From contig NZ_SUMB01000001.1 of assembly GCF_005048155.1 (NCBI RefSeq), positions 186,001-250,000 on the forward strand: a stretch of DNA of 64,000 bases, given 5' to 3'. The DNA comes from Streptomyces piniterrae (GTDB lineage: Bacteria; Actinomycetota; Actinomycetes; Streptomycetales; Streptomycetaceae). Both the position numbers and the translations under genes were made by a program. Positions 17,675-27,115 of the stretch are shown in pieces (position 1 is the first letter of the stretch; each line of letters begins with the position of its first letter). The notes under the pieces were generated by a model. That model was not told the DNA's origin, made no database searches, and saw only the letters and a list, made by a program, of their open reading frames with translations.

Positions 17675-17867
17675 TGGCGGTCGTGCCCACGGGACGCCGT
17701 GCTCGGAGTCGGCGCCGGGCGGGGCGGGCGTGGGGGCGTCGTCGTGGCACACCCTCGCGTCATCCACCCCCACACTCAACGAGGCTTCCCGGGGCGGACG
17801 TTCGGCGCCCGTGGCGGCGTCGGGTCCCCTGTTCTCGCGTGGTGGCCTCACTCGCGAAAGGGTTGAC

Positions 17868-18386
17868 ATGAACAGGAAAAGAAGGCTGGCTCTCGCCCTC
17901 GGTGCGGGCATCGCTCCGCTCCTCGTCGTGACCATGCCGGCCAGCCCGGCCAGCGCGCACGGCTATGTGTCCTCGCCGCCCAGCAGGCAGGCGCAGTGTG
18001 CCGCCGGCACCATCGAATGCGGACCCATCAAATGGGAACCGCAGAGCGTCGAAGGCCCCAAGGGGCTGACCAGTTGCAGCGGCGGCAACAGCCAGTTCGC
18101 GGAACTCGACGACGACTCGAAGGGCTGGCAGGTCACCCCGGTCGGCAGCTCCCAGAGCTTCAGCTGGAAGCTGACCGCACGTCATTCGACCAGCACCTGG
18201 CAGTACTTCGTCGGCGGCCGGAAGGTCGCCGAATTCGACGACGGTGGCGCGCAGCCGCCGGAGACCGTCACCCACACCGTCAACTTCGGTGGTCTGACCG
18301 GTAAGCAGAAGATCCTGGCGGTCTGGAACATCGCCGATACCGCCAACGCCTTCTACGCCTGCATCGACGTCAACATCGGCGGCTAG
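17868..18386 (+). CDS. Secreted AA10 lytic polysaccharide monooxygenase (chitin-binding type)
   Basis: A 172-residue secreted copper enzyme of family AA10 (formerly CBM33), which oxidatively cleaves chitin or cellulose. A Sec signal peptide (MNRKRRLALALGAGIAPLL...) ends in ASA, leaving the mature N-terminal His of HGYVSSPPSR as half of the copper histidine brace. The second His is in TARHSTSTWQYF, and the axial aromatic region is NAFYACIDVNI. There is no carbohydrate-binding appendage, so it is a minimal single-domain form. It is followed by a perfect terminator and preceded by a DasR-type box, indicating chitin/GlcNAc-responsive expression. Confidence 0.92.
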   Translation: MNRKRRLALALGAGIAPLLVVTMPASPASAHGYVSSPPSRQAQCAAGTIECGPIKWEPQSVEGPKGLTSCSGGNSQFAELDDDSKGWQVTPVGSSQSFSWKLTARHSTSTWQYFVGGRKVAEFDDGGAQPPETVTHTVNFGGLTGKQKILAVWNIADTANAFYACIDVNIGG

Positions 18387-18401
18387 CCGAGACCGGTGGC
18401 C

Positions 18402-18447
18402 CACCGCTCCCGGCATCACGCACCGGCGCGTGATGCCGGGAGCGGTG
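18402..18447 (+). terminator. Terminator hairpin after the LPMO gene
   Basis: A perfect 20-base inverted repeat (18402-18421/18428-18447) with a 6-base loop, 15 bases after the LPMO stop codon. Confidence 0.9.
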
Positions 18448-18669
18448 CGGGGGCCGGGCGTGGCGGGAGTTGGGCCGACGAGCCCCCGATGCGCGGAATC
18501 CGACAAACCAGCAGCGGGGCGGAGACGGCGCGCGTAACGAAGAACAGGGGGTGCGCGGCCGCCTCGCACCCTCCTCCGGGCAGCTGGAACGTGTCAGGTG
18601 CGGCAGGCGCACCCGTTACGATCAGCCCATTCATGGCCGTTCGTTCGTGGCCGTTGCCGGGAGGAAGAG

Positions 18670-19617
18670 ATGGGCCTGTTCCGCCGAGGACCGAAGCGGG
18701 ATTCCCGCGACCTCGCACGCGACGCGGAGTTCAGCTTCTTCTCCGAGCGCGAGGGCGGCGTCTTCAGATCGCAGGTCCGGCAGGCCTTCGCCGAGCACGG
18801 ACTCGAAGTCACCGCCTACGCCGGAGTGGTCACCGACTCGGCGGGCCGCCGGTTCGGCCTCGGCAACCTCGCGGCGGTCTGCCACCGCGACCGGCGCGGT
18901 GAGCGCAGCTGGCCCGCCCTGATCCGTGATCACGTCGGCAAGGTCCTGCGCACCATGGACGGCCCGCAGCCGCTGGAGATCCTCTCCGAGGACGAGATCC
19001 GGGCCTGCCTCTACCCCCGGGTCGTCGCCCAGGAGACGCTGCCCGAGTCGGACTCCTTCCGGTACGGCCGACAGCCCGCCCCGGGGCTGCGCGAGGTGCT
19101 CGCCCTCGACCTGCCGGAGGCGGTGCAGATGCTGAGCGAGGACTCGCTGGCCGACCTCGGGGACGTGGCCGAGCTGCGCATCCGGGCGATGAACAATCTG
19201 CGGGCGCTGCCGGTCGAGGGGCATGAGACGGTGCGGCGCGGCGACGGCTCGGCGTTCGAGGTGCTGCTCGGGGACTCCTTCTTCACCGCGAGCCGGGTGC
19301 TGGTGCTGGACGAGCTGGTGCAGCGGCTCATGGGCACCGAGCTGACCCCGGACGGGGCGCTGGTCGCGATGCCGTTCCGGCACCAGCTCGCCTTCCACCG
19401 CATTCACGACGCCCAGGTCATCCCGGCATTGCAGGCGATGGCACAGTTCGCGGCGGCCGGCCACGAGGACGCCGCGGGCGCGATCAGCCCCAAGGTGTTC
19501 TGGTGGCGGCGTGGCGTGATGACCCCGCTGAGCGAGCCGGACGGGGAGGGGCTGCGGGTGGTCGTGGACGGGGACTTCCAGGAGCTGCTGGAGCGACTGG
19601 TGCAGGACGAGGCCTGA
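18670..19617 (+). CDS. Conserved hypothetical protein
   Basis: A 315-residue soluble protein with no signal peptide or membrane segment. It begins MGLFRRGPKRDSRDLARDAEF and contains the regions YAGVVTDSAGRRFGLGNLAAVC, EILSEDEIRACLYPRVV and RHQLAFHRIHDAQVIPALQAM, with a C-terminal acidic helix. It resembles uncharacterised streptomycete proteins, possibly distant relatives of DUF1444. ATG 18670 is chosen for the GGAGGAAGAG ribosome site upstream. No function can be proposed from the context; it marks the last ordinary chromosomal gene before the biosynthetic cluster. Confidence 0.7.
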   Translation: MGLFRRGPKRDSRDLARDAEFSFFSEREGGVFRSQVRQAFAEHGLEVTAYAGVVTDSAGRRFGLGNLAAVCHRDRRGERSWPALIRDHVGKVLRTMDGPQPLEILSEDEIRACLYPRVVAQETLPESDSFRYGRQPAPGLREVLALDLPEAVQMLSEDSLADLGDVAELRIRAMNNLRALPVEGHETVRRGDGSAFEVLLGDSFFTASRVLVLDELVQRLMGTELTPDGALVAMPFRHQLAFHRIHDAQVIPALQAMAQFAAAGHEDAAGAISPKVFWWRRGVMTPLSEPDGEGLRVVVDGDFQELLERLVQDEA

Positions 19618-19750
19618 GGGTGATCTCCGCTCCTGACCTGGTCAATCCCTGGTCGATCCGCCCGATCGGCCTCCCCTCACCCCGGGCGGAAACTTTTTTG
19701 CGGAATCTTCACGACCAGGGAACGAATCCGGCCACCCACCCGTTGTACGG

Positions 19751-19790
19751 GGTGAGGTCCCGTGCTCTCCCCCGTGTGCGGGGCCTCACC
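19751..19790 (+). terminator. Stem-loop downstream of the conserved hypothetical gene
   Basis: A 12-base stem (19751-19762/19779-19790) with one G-T pair and a 16-base loop, in the 418-base gap 19618-20035. The rest of that gap shows no gene or RNA I recognise. Confidence 0.55.
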
Positions 19791-20035
19791 TCGTCCTCCG
19801 ACGGCTCTCCCGGCCTGCTGGGGCGCGTCGCCGGTAGCTCACCAGCAGGTTCTTCGTCGTGGTGGCACAGCGCTCGTACTGGTGCTGACCTGCTGAAATA
19901 GCGGCTGCGACTGCGGTCGGGAGAGCGTTGGTCCGTGCCTGGTCCGGATCTCGGTGTCGGCTGCGAGCGGGTGCAGGGCGCGCCCCGGCGGGTGCAGCTT
20001 CGGGTCCAGGCGGCGGTGGCCTGGGGTGCGAGGGG

Positions 20036-20677
20036 TCAGATGAGGCCGGCGCGGATGGCGTAGGAGACGGCGTGCGCCCGGTTGCGCAGCTGCAGACGTT
20101 TCATCAGGCCGTGGAGGATGTACTTCACCGTGCGCTCCGAATAGCACAGCTTGGCGGCTATCTCGGAGAGTTCCCTGCCTTCCGAGACCAGGCGGAGGAC
20201 ATCGAGTTCGCGGGGGCTGACGCCTGAGGCGGTGAGGCCGCGCGGCGCATGGACCTCCCGGCGGGTCCACCGGACCTGTTCCATCAGTGTGCCCTGCAGG
20301 GTGGGCGGGAAGCTGCCGCCGCCGTCCGCGACGGTGAGCAGGGTGCGGACCAAGGCGGACGGAGTGAACGCGTCACGCCACAGCACGGCGCGCACCCCCC
20401 GGTCGATCGCCGCGGAGACGTCTGCTCGCCAGTGTCGTCCGGCGACGAGGAGGAAGCGCGTGTCGGGTCTGTCGGAGAGGACGCGCAGCTGGTCCAGTGC
20501 GCCGGCGTCGACGGTGTCGAAGGCCGCGACGACGGCGTCGGCCTCGTGGATTCTCTCCGGTGGGACTTCCTGGACGCGGTGGTCGTGCTTGAGGGATCTG
20601 ACGAGTCCCGCGTGGACTACGGCGTCGGGTGAGTGGACCGTCACACACACGGTGCCGGTGGGTAACTGCTGGGGCAT
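20036..20677 (-). CDS. NarL/FixJ-like LuxR regulator with a TTA codon
   Basis: A 213-residue regulator. The N-terminal half (about 1-125) resembles a receiver domain, but the usual phospho-acceptor pattern is not clear (AVVAAFDTVDAGALDQL), so phosphorylation-independent control is possible. The C-terminal half is a LuxR HTH: SPRELDVLRLVSEGRELSEIAAKL, then YSERTVKYILHGLMKRL. ATG 20677 has GGGAGG upstream. Codon 5 (20665-20663) is TTA, so translation should depend on the bldA leucyl-tRNA. It probably marks the left end of the cluster's regulatory block. Confidence 0.85.
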   Translation of the reverse strand: MPQQLPTGTVCVTVHSPDAVVHAGLVRSLKHDHRVQEVPPERIHEADAVVAAFDTVDAGALDQLRVLSDRPDTRFLLVAGRHWRADVSAAIDRGVRAVLWRDAFTPSALVRTLLTVADGGGSFPPTLQGTLMEQVRWTRREVHAPRGLTASGVSPRELDVLRLVSEGRELSEIAAKLCYSERTVKYILHGLMKRLQLRNRAHAVSYAIRAGLI

Positions 20678-20799
20678 TTCGCCTCCCGTCGGAAATCGCC
20701 CAAGAGGTAGATGATCGTGCCACGTACATTTCGGCAACCGGCTTTCCGCACGCCTCATTCGCTTAAGGACAGGGAAACCTGGCACGAGTGCCGGGCGTG

Positions 20800-20820
20800 C
20801 CGTCCCGATGGGTGGGACGG
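20800..20820. repeat. Short inverted repeat in a gene-free stretch
   Basis: CCGTCCC (20800-20806) and GGGACGG (20814-20820) form a perfect 7-base stem. It lies in the 560-base gap 20678-21237 between two minus-strand regulators. The gap has several open frames, but none has coding character or a homologue I know. Confidence 0.4.
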
Positions 20821-21237
20821 TTGCCGGCCGGCCTTGCCGCGGACGATTCCGCGCCGCATCATGCAGCGCTCAAGGCCACGGCTCTGCCCGGTCTTTCGCC
20901 TGTACAGGGCGTTTTTTCGCCACACCCGCCCGCGGCGGACGCACCGCACCGCGGCACGGTCGCGGGGACGGCGTCGGCACGACCGCACAGGCATGACGGC
21001 CTGGCGGCGACCGCGCCGCGACGCTCTCGTCCGCCGCCTGCCACCGCTTTTCGGGCAGCATGAAATCGCTTTGTGTTCCCCGGAATCGCATCGAATCCGC
21101 GGGAGAATCCCGCCGTCCAGGAGAAGTCCGCCGGCCGCCCAGAAGAGTTCCGCGAAAAGGGATTTCCCCGCCGGGACTCCCCGGGCATCGCTCCACCCCG
21201 GCCCGCCCCAGGGGGAGACGGGCGCGAGGCGGGACGT

Positions 21238-24144
21238 TCAGTGGTCCGCGGCCGTCAGGGGGTTGCCGGTGAGCATGGCCGAGACGACCTCGGTACGGGA
21301 CCGCAGGCCGGTGCGTGCGAACAGCCGTGACAGGCGATTGGCGACGGCGTCCTCGCTGAGCCGCAGCACGGTGGCGATCTGGCGGTTGGTGAGCCCCTCG
21401 GTGATCAGGGTGGCCAGCAACTGCTCGTTCTCGGCGGTGGCCTGTTTGCGGCCGGGGACGGTCACCCCGGCCTCGCGCATCGCGGCCCTGGTGTGGAAAC
21501 GGCACAACAAGGAGCCCGTCTCGCCGTACAGTTCGTACGCCTCGTGCAGCAGCTCCGGGAGACCCGCGTCCCTGGCGGCCGCCGCCAGCGTGACCGCGGT
21601 CTCGAACGGCTGGCCCCGCGAGCGGGCCAGGTCCACCGCCTCGTGCAGCATCTCGCGCGCGGCACCGGAGCCCTGGCCCAGCACCCGGGCCGACGCCACC
21701 AGGTGCAGCAGCCGGGTCCGTCCGCTGCCGGTGCGCCCGGCGAGGTCCCCCAGGCGTCGCAGGCAGTCCGCCGCCTCACTGGGCCGGCCCGCCTCCGCCC
21801 GGATCACGGCAAGGGAGGCCGCCAGCTCATCGGTGCCGTAGACGCTGCCGCGCGCGTCGGCCTCCCGCAGCCCGCGCTGCAACGTCTGCTCGGCCGAGTC
21901 GGGGTGGCCCATGGTGCGCAGCACTGCGGCGTCGGCGAGGTCCAGGAAGACTTCCAGGGGGCCGTCGCCGGCGCCGCGCTCGGCGGCGATCAGGCGCGCG
22001 GCGCTGGCCGTCTTGCCCCTGGCCGCCAGGATGCCCGCCCCCCGCGCGACGAACAGGTGGTGTTGCGGCGCCGGGGCGAACGTCTGGTCCTTCGCGACCA
22101 TCCAGCGCCCCAGCACCAGCGCGTCGTCCCAGCGGCCCTGGAGGTGGAGCAGGAGAAAGCGGTTGCCGGGGGGCAGCGCCTCGGGGGCCATGGTGCGAGC
22201 CTGCAGCAGCGCCATGACACCGGACAGGTCGGCGGCGCCGAGCAACTGGCCGACGTACCCCACCGTCATCGAGTACTGCGAGACGGCGGGAAGGTCGGGC
22301 GCCGGGGGCTGCTCGATGAGCCGGGCGAGCAGGTCGGGCCGGCCCTGCACCACCATGGCCCCGACGGCCTGCCCCATCTCGGGCACTATCCGGCTGTGCG
22401 GATCGGTATTCCACAGCTCCTCGGTCGGTGCGAGCAGGTCCAGCACCTCCTGCCACCGATCCAGCAGGCACAGCGCCAGCGCCTGCGCCGGTACGGCGGC
22501 CACCGGGGGCAGCCGCAGGCGCTCCCACCACCGGGCCGAGCCCAGCCGGCCCAGCCCGGTCCAGTCCTTCCCGGCGGCGGTCGCGACGACCAGGAGGCTG
22601 GCGATTTCCTGGAGCGTCTCCCCGGTGAGGACGTCGGAGGGGTCGCGAAGAATCGTCTCCGCCGTCCTGCGGGCGGTCCGGTGGTCGCCCACGAACCAGG
22701 CGGCCTTCGCGCACCGCTGCAGCGCCAGTTCGCGGGCCGGGGGTTCCTCGACCAGGCGCAGCGCCGCCCGGAACCACCGCAGCATGCCGCGGTCCTCGGG
22801 GTCGGGGTGCAACGCCTCGGCGGCGGCCGTCAGTTCCGCCGCGGCGCGATCACGGTCGACCAGCACCCCCGCGTCGGCGATCCGGTCGGGCAGGTATGTC
22901 TCGGCGTCCGCTTCTTGGACGATCGCTGACGGCTGCTCCGTCGCGCCGTCCCGTGCCGCCCACAGCGCCCGCACCGCTGCGGCGGATATCCGGGCGCGCT
23001 CCAGCGGCCCGAGCCGTTCCCGGACGGCGTGTTCCACCAGGGGGATGCGGAACGTCCAGCCCCGGGGGCCGCCGTCCCCGCCCGGCAGTTCGTCCAGCAG
23101 TCCCGCGGCGACCAGTCGGCGTACGCCGTCGGCGGTCTCTTCGGCGGACAGGCCGGTGGACTCCGCGGCCAGCGCCACCGCCGTCCTGCCGAGCGGCCAC
23201 AGGACGCTCAGCGCCGCCGCCACCGTCCGGCAGGGTTCACCGAGTTCGTGCAGCGCCCGCAGGAACCGGTCGTCGTCGGGCAGGACCGGCACCGGCGCGC
23301 CCGCGGCGAGGAAGACGTGCCCGTCGGCGATCCGTATCGCGTCCTGCCTCGACCACTGGACGAGCAGCGCCCTGGTGGCCGCGGGAACCCCCCGGGTCAG
23401 CCCGAGCGCACACTCCACCAGGGCAGGGTCGGGCACCGCCTGGAACCACCGTGCCGCCATGGCAGCGAACTGATGCGCCGTCAGGCGCGCCAGGGTGATC
23501 GTCTTCGATCCGCCGCCCCCACCTGCTAACGGCCTTGCGATGACGTCCTGTTCGGCGGGCCCTGCCTCGCCGTCCCTGGTGGTGTGCCGTACCGACGTGA
23601 CCACCAGTACGTCCGTCGGCCGCCGGGCGGCGACGGCGGCCAGCACGTCGAGGGATGCCGCGTCGGCGTACTGCGCGTCGTCCACCACCACGGCCACGGG
23701 CGCCGCATGCGGCAGCGCGGAGAGCAGTGCGTCGGCGAGCGCCGCCCGATCGCGCCTCTCCGTGGCGGGCAGCACCTCGGCGCCCAGGTCCGCCCTGCCG
23801 GCCGCGGGCTGCCTCCCGGTGGCCTGCCGGTGCTCCCGCACGGCGGTGACCGCCCGCAGTGCCAGCAGGAGCGGACGGTCCTGGTCCCCGCGCACGCAGA
23901 CCAGCGGCAGGACCACATGATCCCGCGCGGCCAGCCGTTCGGCGGCCGCGTGCGCGAACGCGCTGCGCCCCGCCCCCCGTTCTCCGCGGACGAGCACCAG
24001 GCCGGGACCGTCCGGGTCGTCCAGGCAGCGCTCGAATTCGGTCAACTCCCATTCACGGCCCACCAGATGCTCGCTCGCGCCGTTCGCACACGTCTCCGTT
24101 GCTCCGCGCACCGACCCGGCTTCCGCCGCCCGGCAACCGTCCAC
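21238..24144 (-). CDS. LAL-family LuxR regulator 1 (TTA codon, altered Walker A)
   Basis: A 968-residue large ATP-binding LuxR (LAL) regulator. The AAA-type nucleotide domain comes first: LVGREWEL at 27-34, Walker A GERGAGRS at 54-61 with Arg60 instead of the usual Lys, and a Walker B-like VAVVVDDAQYAD near 150. A long helical repeat region follows, then a C-terminal LuxR HTH from about 905 (LITEGLTNRQIATVLRLSED). Codon 206 (23529-23527) is TTA, implying bldA dependence. GTG 24144 follows GAGGAGG. It is divergent from LAL 2 and is probably a pathway-specific activator. Confidence 0.9.
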   Translation of the reverse strand: MDGCRAAEAGSVRGATETCANGASEHLVGREWELTEFERCLDDPDGPGLVLVRGERGAGRSAFAHAAAERLAARDHVVLPLVCVRGDQDRPLLLALRAVTAVREHRQATGRQPAAGRADLGAEVLPATERRDRAALADALLSALPHAAPVAVVVDDAQYADAASLDVLAAVAARRPTDVLVVTSVRHTTRDGEAGPAEQDVIARPLAGGGGGSKTITLARLTAHQFAAMAARWFQAVPDPALVECALGLTRGVPAATRALLVQWSRQDAIRIADGHVFLAAGAPVPVLPDDDRFLRALHELGEPCRTVAAALSVLWPLGRTAVALAAESTGLSAEETADGVRRLVAAGLLDELPGGDGGPRGWTFRIPLVEHAVRERLGPLERARISAAAVRALWAARDGATEQPSAIVQEADAETYLPDRIADAGVLVDRDRAAAELTAAAEALHPDPEDRGMLRWFRAALRLVEEPPARELALQRCAKAAWFVGDHRTARRTAETILRDPSDVLTGETLQEIASLLVVATAAGKDWTGLGRLGSARWWERLRLPPVAAVPAQALALCLLDRWQEVLDLLAPTEELWNTDPHSRIVPEMGQAVGAMVVQGRPDLLARLIEQPPAPDLPAVSQYSMTVGYVGQLLGAADLSGVMALLQARTMAPEALPPGNRFLLLHLQGRWDDALVLGRWMVAKDQTFAPAPQHHLFVARGAGILAARGKTASAARLIAAERGAGDGPLEVFLDLADAAVLRTMGHPDSAEQTLQRGLREADARGSVYGTDELAASLAVIRAEAGRPSEAADCLRRLGDLAGRTGSGRTRLLHLVASARVLGQGSGAAREMLHEAVDLARSRGQPFETAVTLAAAARDAGLPELLHEAYELYGETGSLLCRFHTRAAMREAGVTVPGRKQATAENEQLLATLITEGLTNRQIATVLRLSEDAVANRLSRLFARTGLRSRTEVVSAMLTGNPLTAADH

Positions 24145-24196
24145 GGAACCTCCTCAACGATGTGTCACCGGCGGGCGTTCCGCCCGGTGCGCGCGA

Positions 24197-24216
24197 GGGA
24201 CCGGTGCGCCGGTCCC
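24197..24216. promoter_or_regulatory. Palindrome between the divergent LAL genes
   Basis: GGGACCGG-TGCG-CCGGTCCC is a perfect inverted repeat at the centre of the 166-base divergent promoter region (24145-24310). It is a candidate operator for cross- or autoregulation. A weaker inverted repeat overlaps at 24166-24188. Confidence 0.5.
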
Positions 24217-24310
24217 GTCGGAGCCTGCATTATGGCCGTCTCCCGCGACGACGTCACGATCGGTGGGACGGCCCCGTTCGACGTGGGCCGAAAGCGAGTG
24301 AGGAGTCCCA

Positions 24311-27115
24311 GTGGAACGCCGTGCATCTCTCGTCGGCAGGGACCACCAGGTCGGCGTGGTCGCCGACGCCCTGCGTCCGGCCGGTACGGCGCGGACGCTG
24401 TGGGTGACCGGCGAGGCCGGAGCGGGCAAGACCGCCGTGCTGGACGAGGCGCGGCACGCGGTGATCCAGGAGGGGGCCAGGGTGCTGCGGTTGTCCTGGG
24501 AGACCGCCACCGGGCCGACCGGGGCCGCCACCCTTGCCGACGCCGTCTGCGGCGTGCTCGCCGAGCTCCACCACGACCGGCTCCCGGCCCACATCACCGC
24601 CGTGCGCCGGGCGCAGTCGCGCTCCGGTGACGGCGGCGAACTGACGCTGCTGTCCACGCTGGGCGAGACCCTCGCGGACGCGGCGTGCCACGTACCGTTC
24701 GCCCTCGTCCTCGACGGCGCCGAGCGCATGCCCCCGCCGACCGCGTCCGCGCTCCAGCTGATGCTGCGCGTGTTCCGGCCCGCGGGCCTGCCGGTGGTGA
24801 TGGCCGGGCGCCCCGTGCCCTGGGGCCCGGCAGACGCACCCGACCTGGTGACGGCGGCCGACCGGGTGCTCGACCTGCCGCCGCTGCGACCGGAGGACGT
24901 CGGTGAGCTCGTCGGACAGCGCCTCGGCCGTCCCGCCGAACCCGCGCTGCTCGCGGCGGTGGGGAGTTCCCTCGGCCCGCTGGCCGGCAACCCCGCGGCC
25001 GTGCTGTCGGTGCTCACCGCGCTGCACGAGGACGACGGCCTCGTCGACCTCGACGGCCGTACCGGCCTGGCCGGAACGGAGGACGATCTGCGGCTCACCG
25101 TGGACGCGGAACCGCTGCTCCGGGTCACCGCCGACGGCACGGACGTCGCCGTCGTCCTGGCCGGCCTCCTGCACCGCGCCGAACTGCGGCTGGAGGACCT
25201 GCACAGCCTGATCCCGGCGTGCGCGGTGCTCGCCGCGGACCTCGGCCGGACGGTGGACCGGCTGGTGCGGGAGCGGGCGTTGACCCTCGACGGGGACGGC
25301 CGGCTGGCCTTCGCCGTCCCCGCGCTGGCGGCGGCGCTGCGGACGCTGCCGTCCCGCCGCGACGTCCGCGCGATGCACGCCGCCGTCGTGCGGACGGTCG
25401 CCGAGCGACTGGGCCCCGCCACCACGGGCGCCTGCCATCCGCTGCTGGCCGACCACGTCGCGGCCGCGGGTCCCGCGCTGACGGACGGCGTGGCGGTGCC
25501 ACTGCTGCTGGCGGCAGCCGACAAGGACGCCAGGTCCTACCACCCGCGGGCGGCGCGGGCCTACCGGTCCGCGCTGCGCCGCCTGCCGCCCAACTACCCC
25601 GCGACACTGGGCGTGTTGCGCGAGGCCGCCGAACTGGGACTTTTATGCGGCGACCACGCCGGTGTCCTCGCGCTGGGCGAACCGATCCTCGCCGGCCTGC
25701 GGGACGCCGGCCCCACCGACGGCGGCGGGCTGGAGTTCGCCACCCACGCCTGGGGGTTGTCCGCGCTGCACGAGCACCGGTTGCCCTACGACGACGGCGC
25801 CGTGCCCCGGGAGGCGTTCGCGCGGATGCCGCGGGCGGCCATGCTGGCCGCGCTCGGCGGCCGGTACGGAATCGGCCCGCTCACCCCGTGGCCGCCGTCC
25901 GCGGAACCCGCACCGGACAGCGGCCGGCTGCGCGACGGGCACGGCCCGCTGCCGTCCGGGGCCGAGCTGCGGACGCTGGCCGCCGCCGTGGGCGGCCACG
26001 AGGAGCTGACGAGGGCCGTCCACGGCATGCGGCGGGAGGAGTTCGGCGGGGCGGCCGTCGGGCGGCTGCGGGACGCCGCGGCCTACGGCGACCTGGCGGG
26101 CGCCCTCGAATCCGTGCTGGGCGAACGCTACGTACGCGCGGGCCACAGCGCCGCCGGCCGCTACCACGCCATGGTCCGCGACTACCTGGCCGGGCGCTGG
26201 GACGACGCCCTGTCGGCGGCCCGCGGCATCGAGCGGCGCAGCCGGGCCTGCGGCGGGCCGGGTGCCGGCCAGTTGGCACGGGCACTGGCGGCCGAGATCC
26301 ACTGCTTCCGCGGTGACCTCGTACGCGCCCGCGAATGGCTCGACCTCATTCCCGGCACGGTCGTCCACCCATTGGTGGCCCGCGCCCGGCTGGGTGTGCG
26401 GTACTGGTCGGGACAGCAGGACGCGGCACTGGAGGAGGCGTGGCACGACGTGCGGCGGGCGCGCGACAGCGGCCTGCTCGTGGGGACCGAGAGGGTGCTG
26501 ATGCGCATCCTGGAGTTCGCCGAGGAGACCCGGTCGGGGCAGGCGCGGCAGGCCCTGGAGGAGCTCGCGGCACTGCACGCGGAGGCGGACACGGCCATGA
26601 CCCGGGAGGCACTGCTCGTCGCCCGCGGGGTGCTGGACCGCGACGCGGACGGCGCGCACGACGCCTACCGCTCGGCCGAGCGGCGGGGCGACCGGCACAT
26701 GATGCTGTACTGCTGCCAGATCCTCGCCGAGGTCGGCGACGATCCCCAGCCGTGGCTGGCCGAGGCGGCGCGGCATATGCACGTGCTGTCGCTGGGACGT
26801 CCCGGGCGAGCGCGGCTCGGCCGGTCGGCGCAACGCCGCAATGTGCCGCTGCCGAGAGGCCGTTCGGCCCGCGAGGGCCTGAGCGAGGCGGACGTGCAGC
26901 TGATCCGCATGGTCGGCGAAGGCGGCACCAACCGGCAGATCGCGGCCCGTCTGGCGTGCAGTGAGAAGACGGTCGAACAACGGCTGGCCCGGCTGTTCCA
27001 GCGCACCGGCCGACGCTCGCGGGTGGAGCTGGTGGCGGCCTGGCTGGACGGGAGCCTTGAAGACCTTGCCCGCCGTACGCATTCACGACCCATGACGCCA
27101 CATGGAGACGAGTGA
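24311..27115 (+). CDS. LAL-family LuxR regulator 2 (TTA codon)
   Basis: A 934-residue LAL regulator. It has LVGRDHQV at 7-14, a canonical Walker A GEAGAGKT at 34-41, a Walker B-like FALVLDGAERM near 135, a long helical middle and a C-terminal LuxR HTH from about 857 (GLSEADVQLIRMVGEGGTNRQIA split across SEKTVEQRLARLF). Codon 445 (25643-25645) is TTA in an otherwise G/C-ending gene, so it is a bldA target. GTG 24311 has GAGGAG upstream. Its 3' end overlaps the convergent DAHP synthase gene by 33 bases. Confidence 0.9.
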   Translation: MERRASLVGRDHQVGVVADALRPAGTARTLWVTGEAGAGKTAVLDEARHAVIQEGARVLRLSWETATGPTGAATLADAVCGVLAELHHDRLPAHITAVRRAQSRSGDGGELTLLSTLGETLADAACHVPFALVLDGAERMPPPTASALQLMLRVFRPAGLPVVMAGRPVPWGPADAPDLVTAADRVLDLPPLRPEDVGELVGQRLGRPAEPALLAAVGSSLGPLAGNPAAVLSVLTALHEDDGLVDLDGRTGLAGTEDDLRLTVDAEPLLRVTADGTDVAVVLAGLLHRAELRLEDLHSLIPACAVLAADLGRTVDRLVRERALTLDGDGRLAFAVPALAAALRTLPSRRDVRAMHAAVVRTVAERLGPATTGACHPLLADHVAAAGPALTDGVAVPLLLAAADKDARSYHPRAARAYRSALRRLPPNYPATLGVLREAAELGLLCGDHAGVLALGEPILAGLRDAGPTDGGGLEFATHAWGLSALHEHRLPYDDGAVPREAFARMPRAAMLAALGGRYGIGPLTPWPPSAEPAPDSGRLRDGHGPLPSGAELRTLAAAVGGHEELTRAVHGMRREEFGGAAVGRLRDAAAYGDLAGALESVLGERYVRAGHSAAGRYHAMVRDYLAGRWDDALSAARGIERRSRACGGPGAGQLARALAAEIHCFRGDLVRAREWLDLIPGTVVHPLVARARLGVRYWSGQQDAALEEAWHDVRRARDSGLLVGTERVLMRILEFAEETRSGQARQALEELAALHAEADTAMTREALLVARGVLDRDADGAHDAYRSAERRGDRHMMLYCCQILAEVGDDPQPWLAEAARHMHVLSLGRPGRARLGRSAQRRNVPLPRGRSAREGLSEADVQLIRMVGEGGTNRQIAARLACSEKTVEQRLARLFQRTGRRSRVELVAAWLDGSLEDLARRTHSRPMTPHGDE

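Noticed and set aside
20711..21841. A 376-codon plus-strand frame spanning the gap after the NarL-like gene
   Set aside because: Basic, low-complexity composition, half of it antisense to LAL 1; no homologue or ribosome site.
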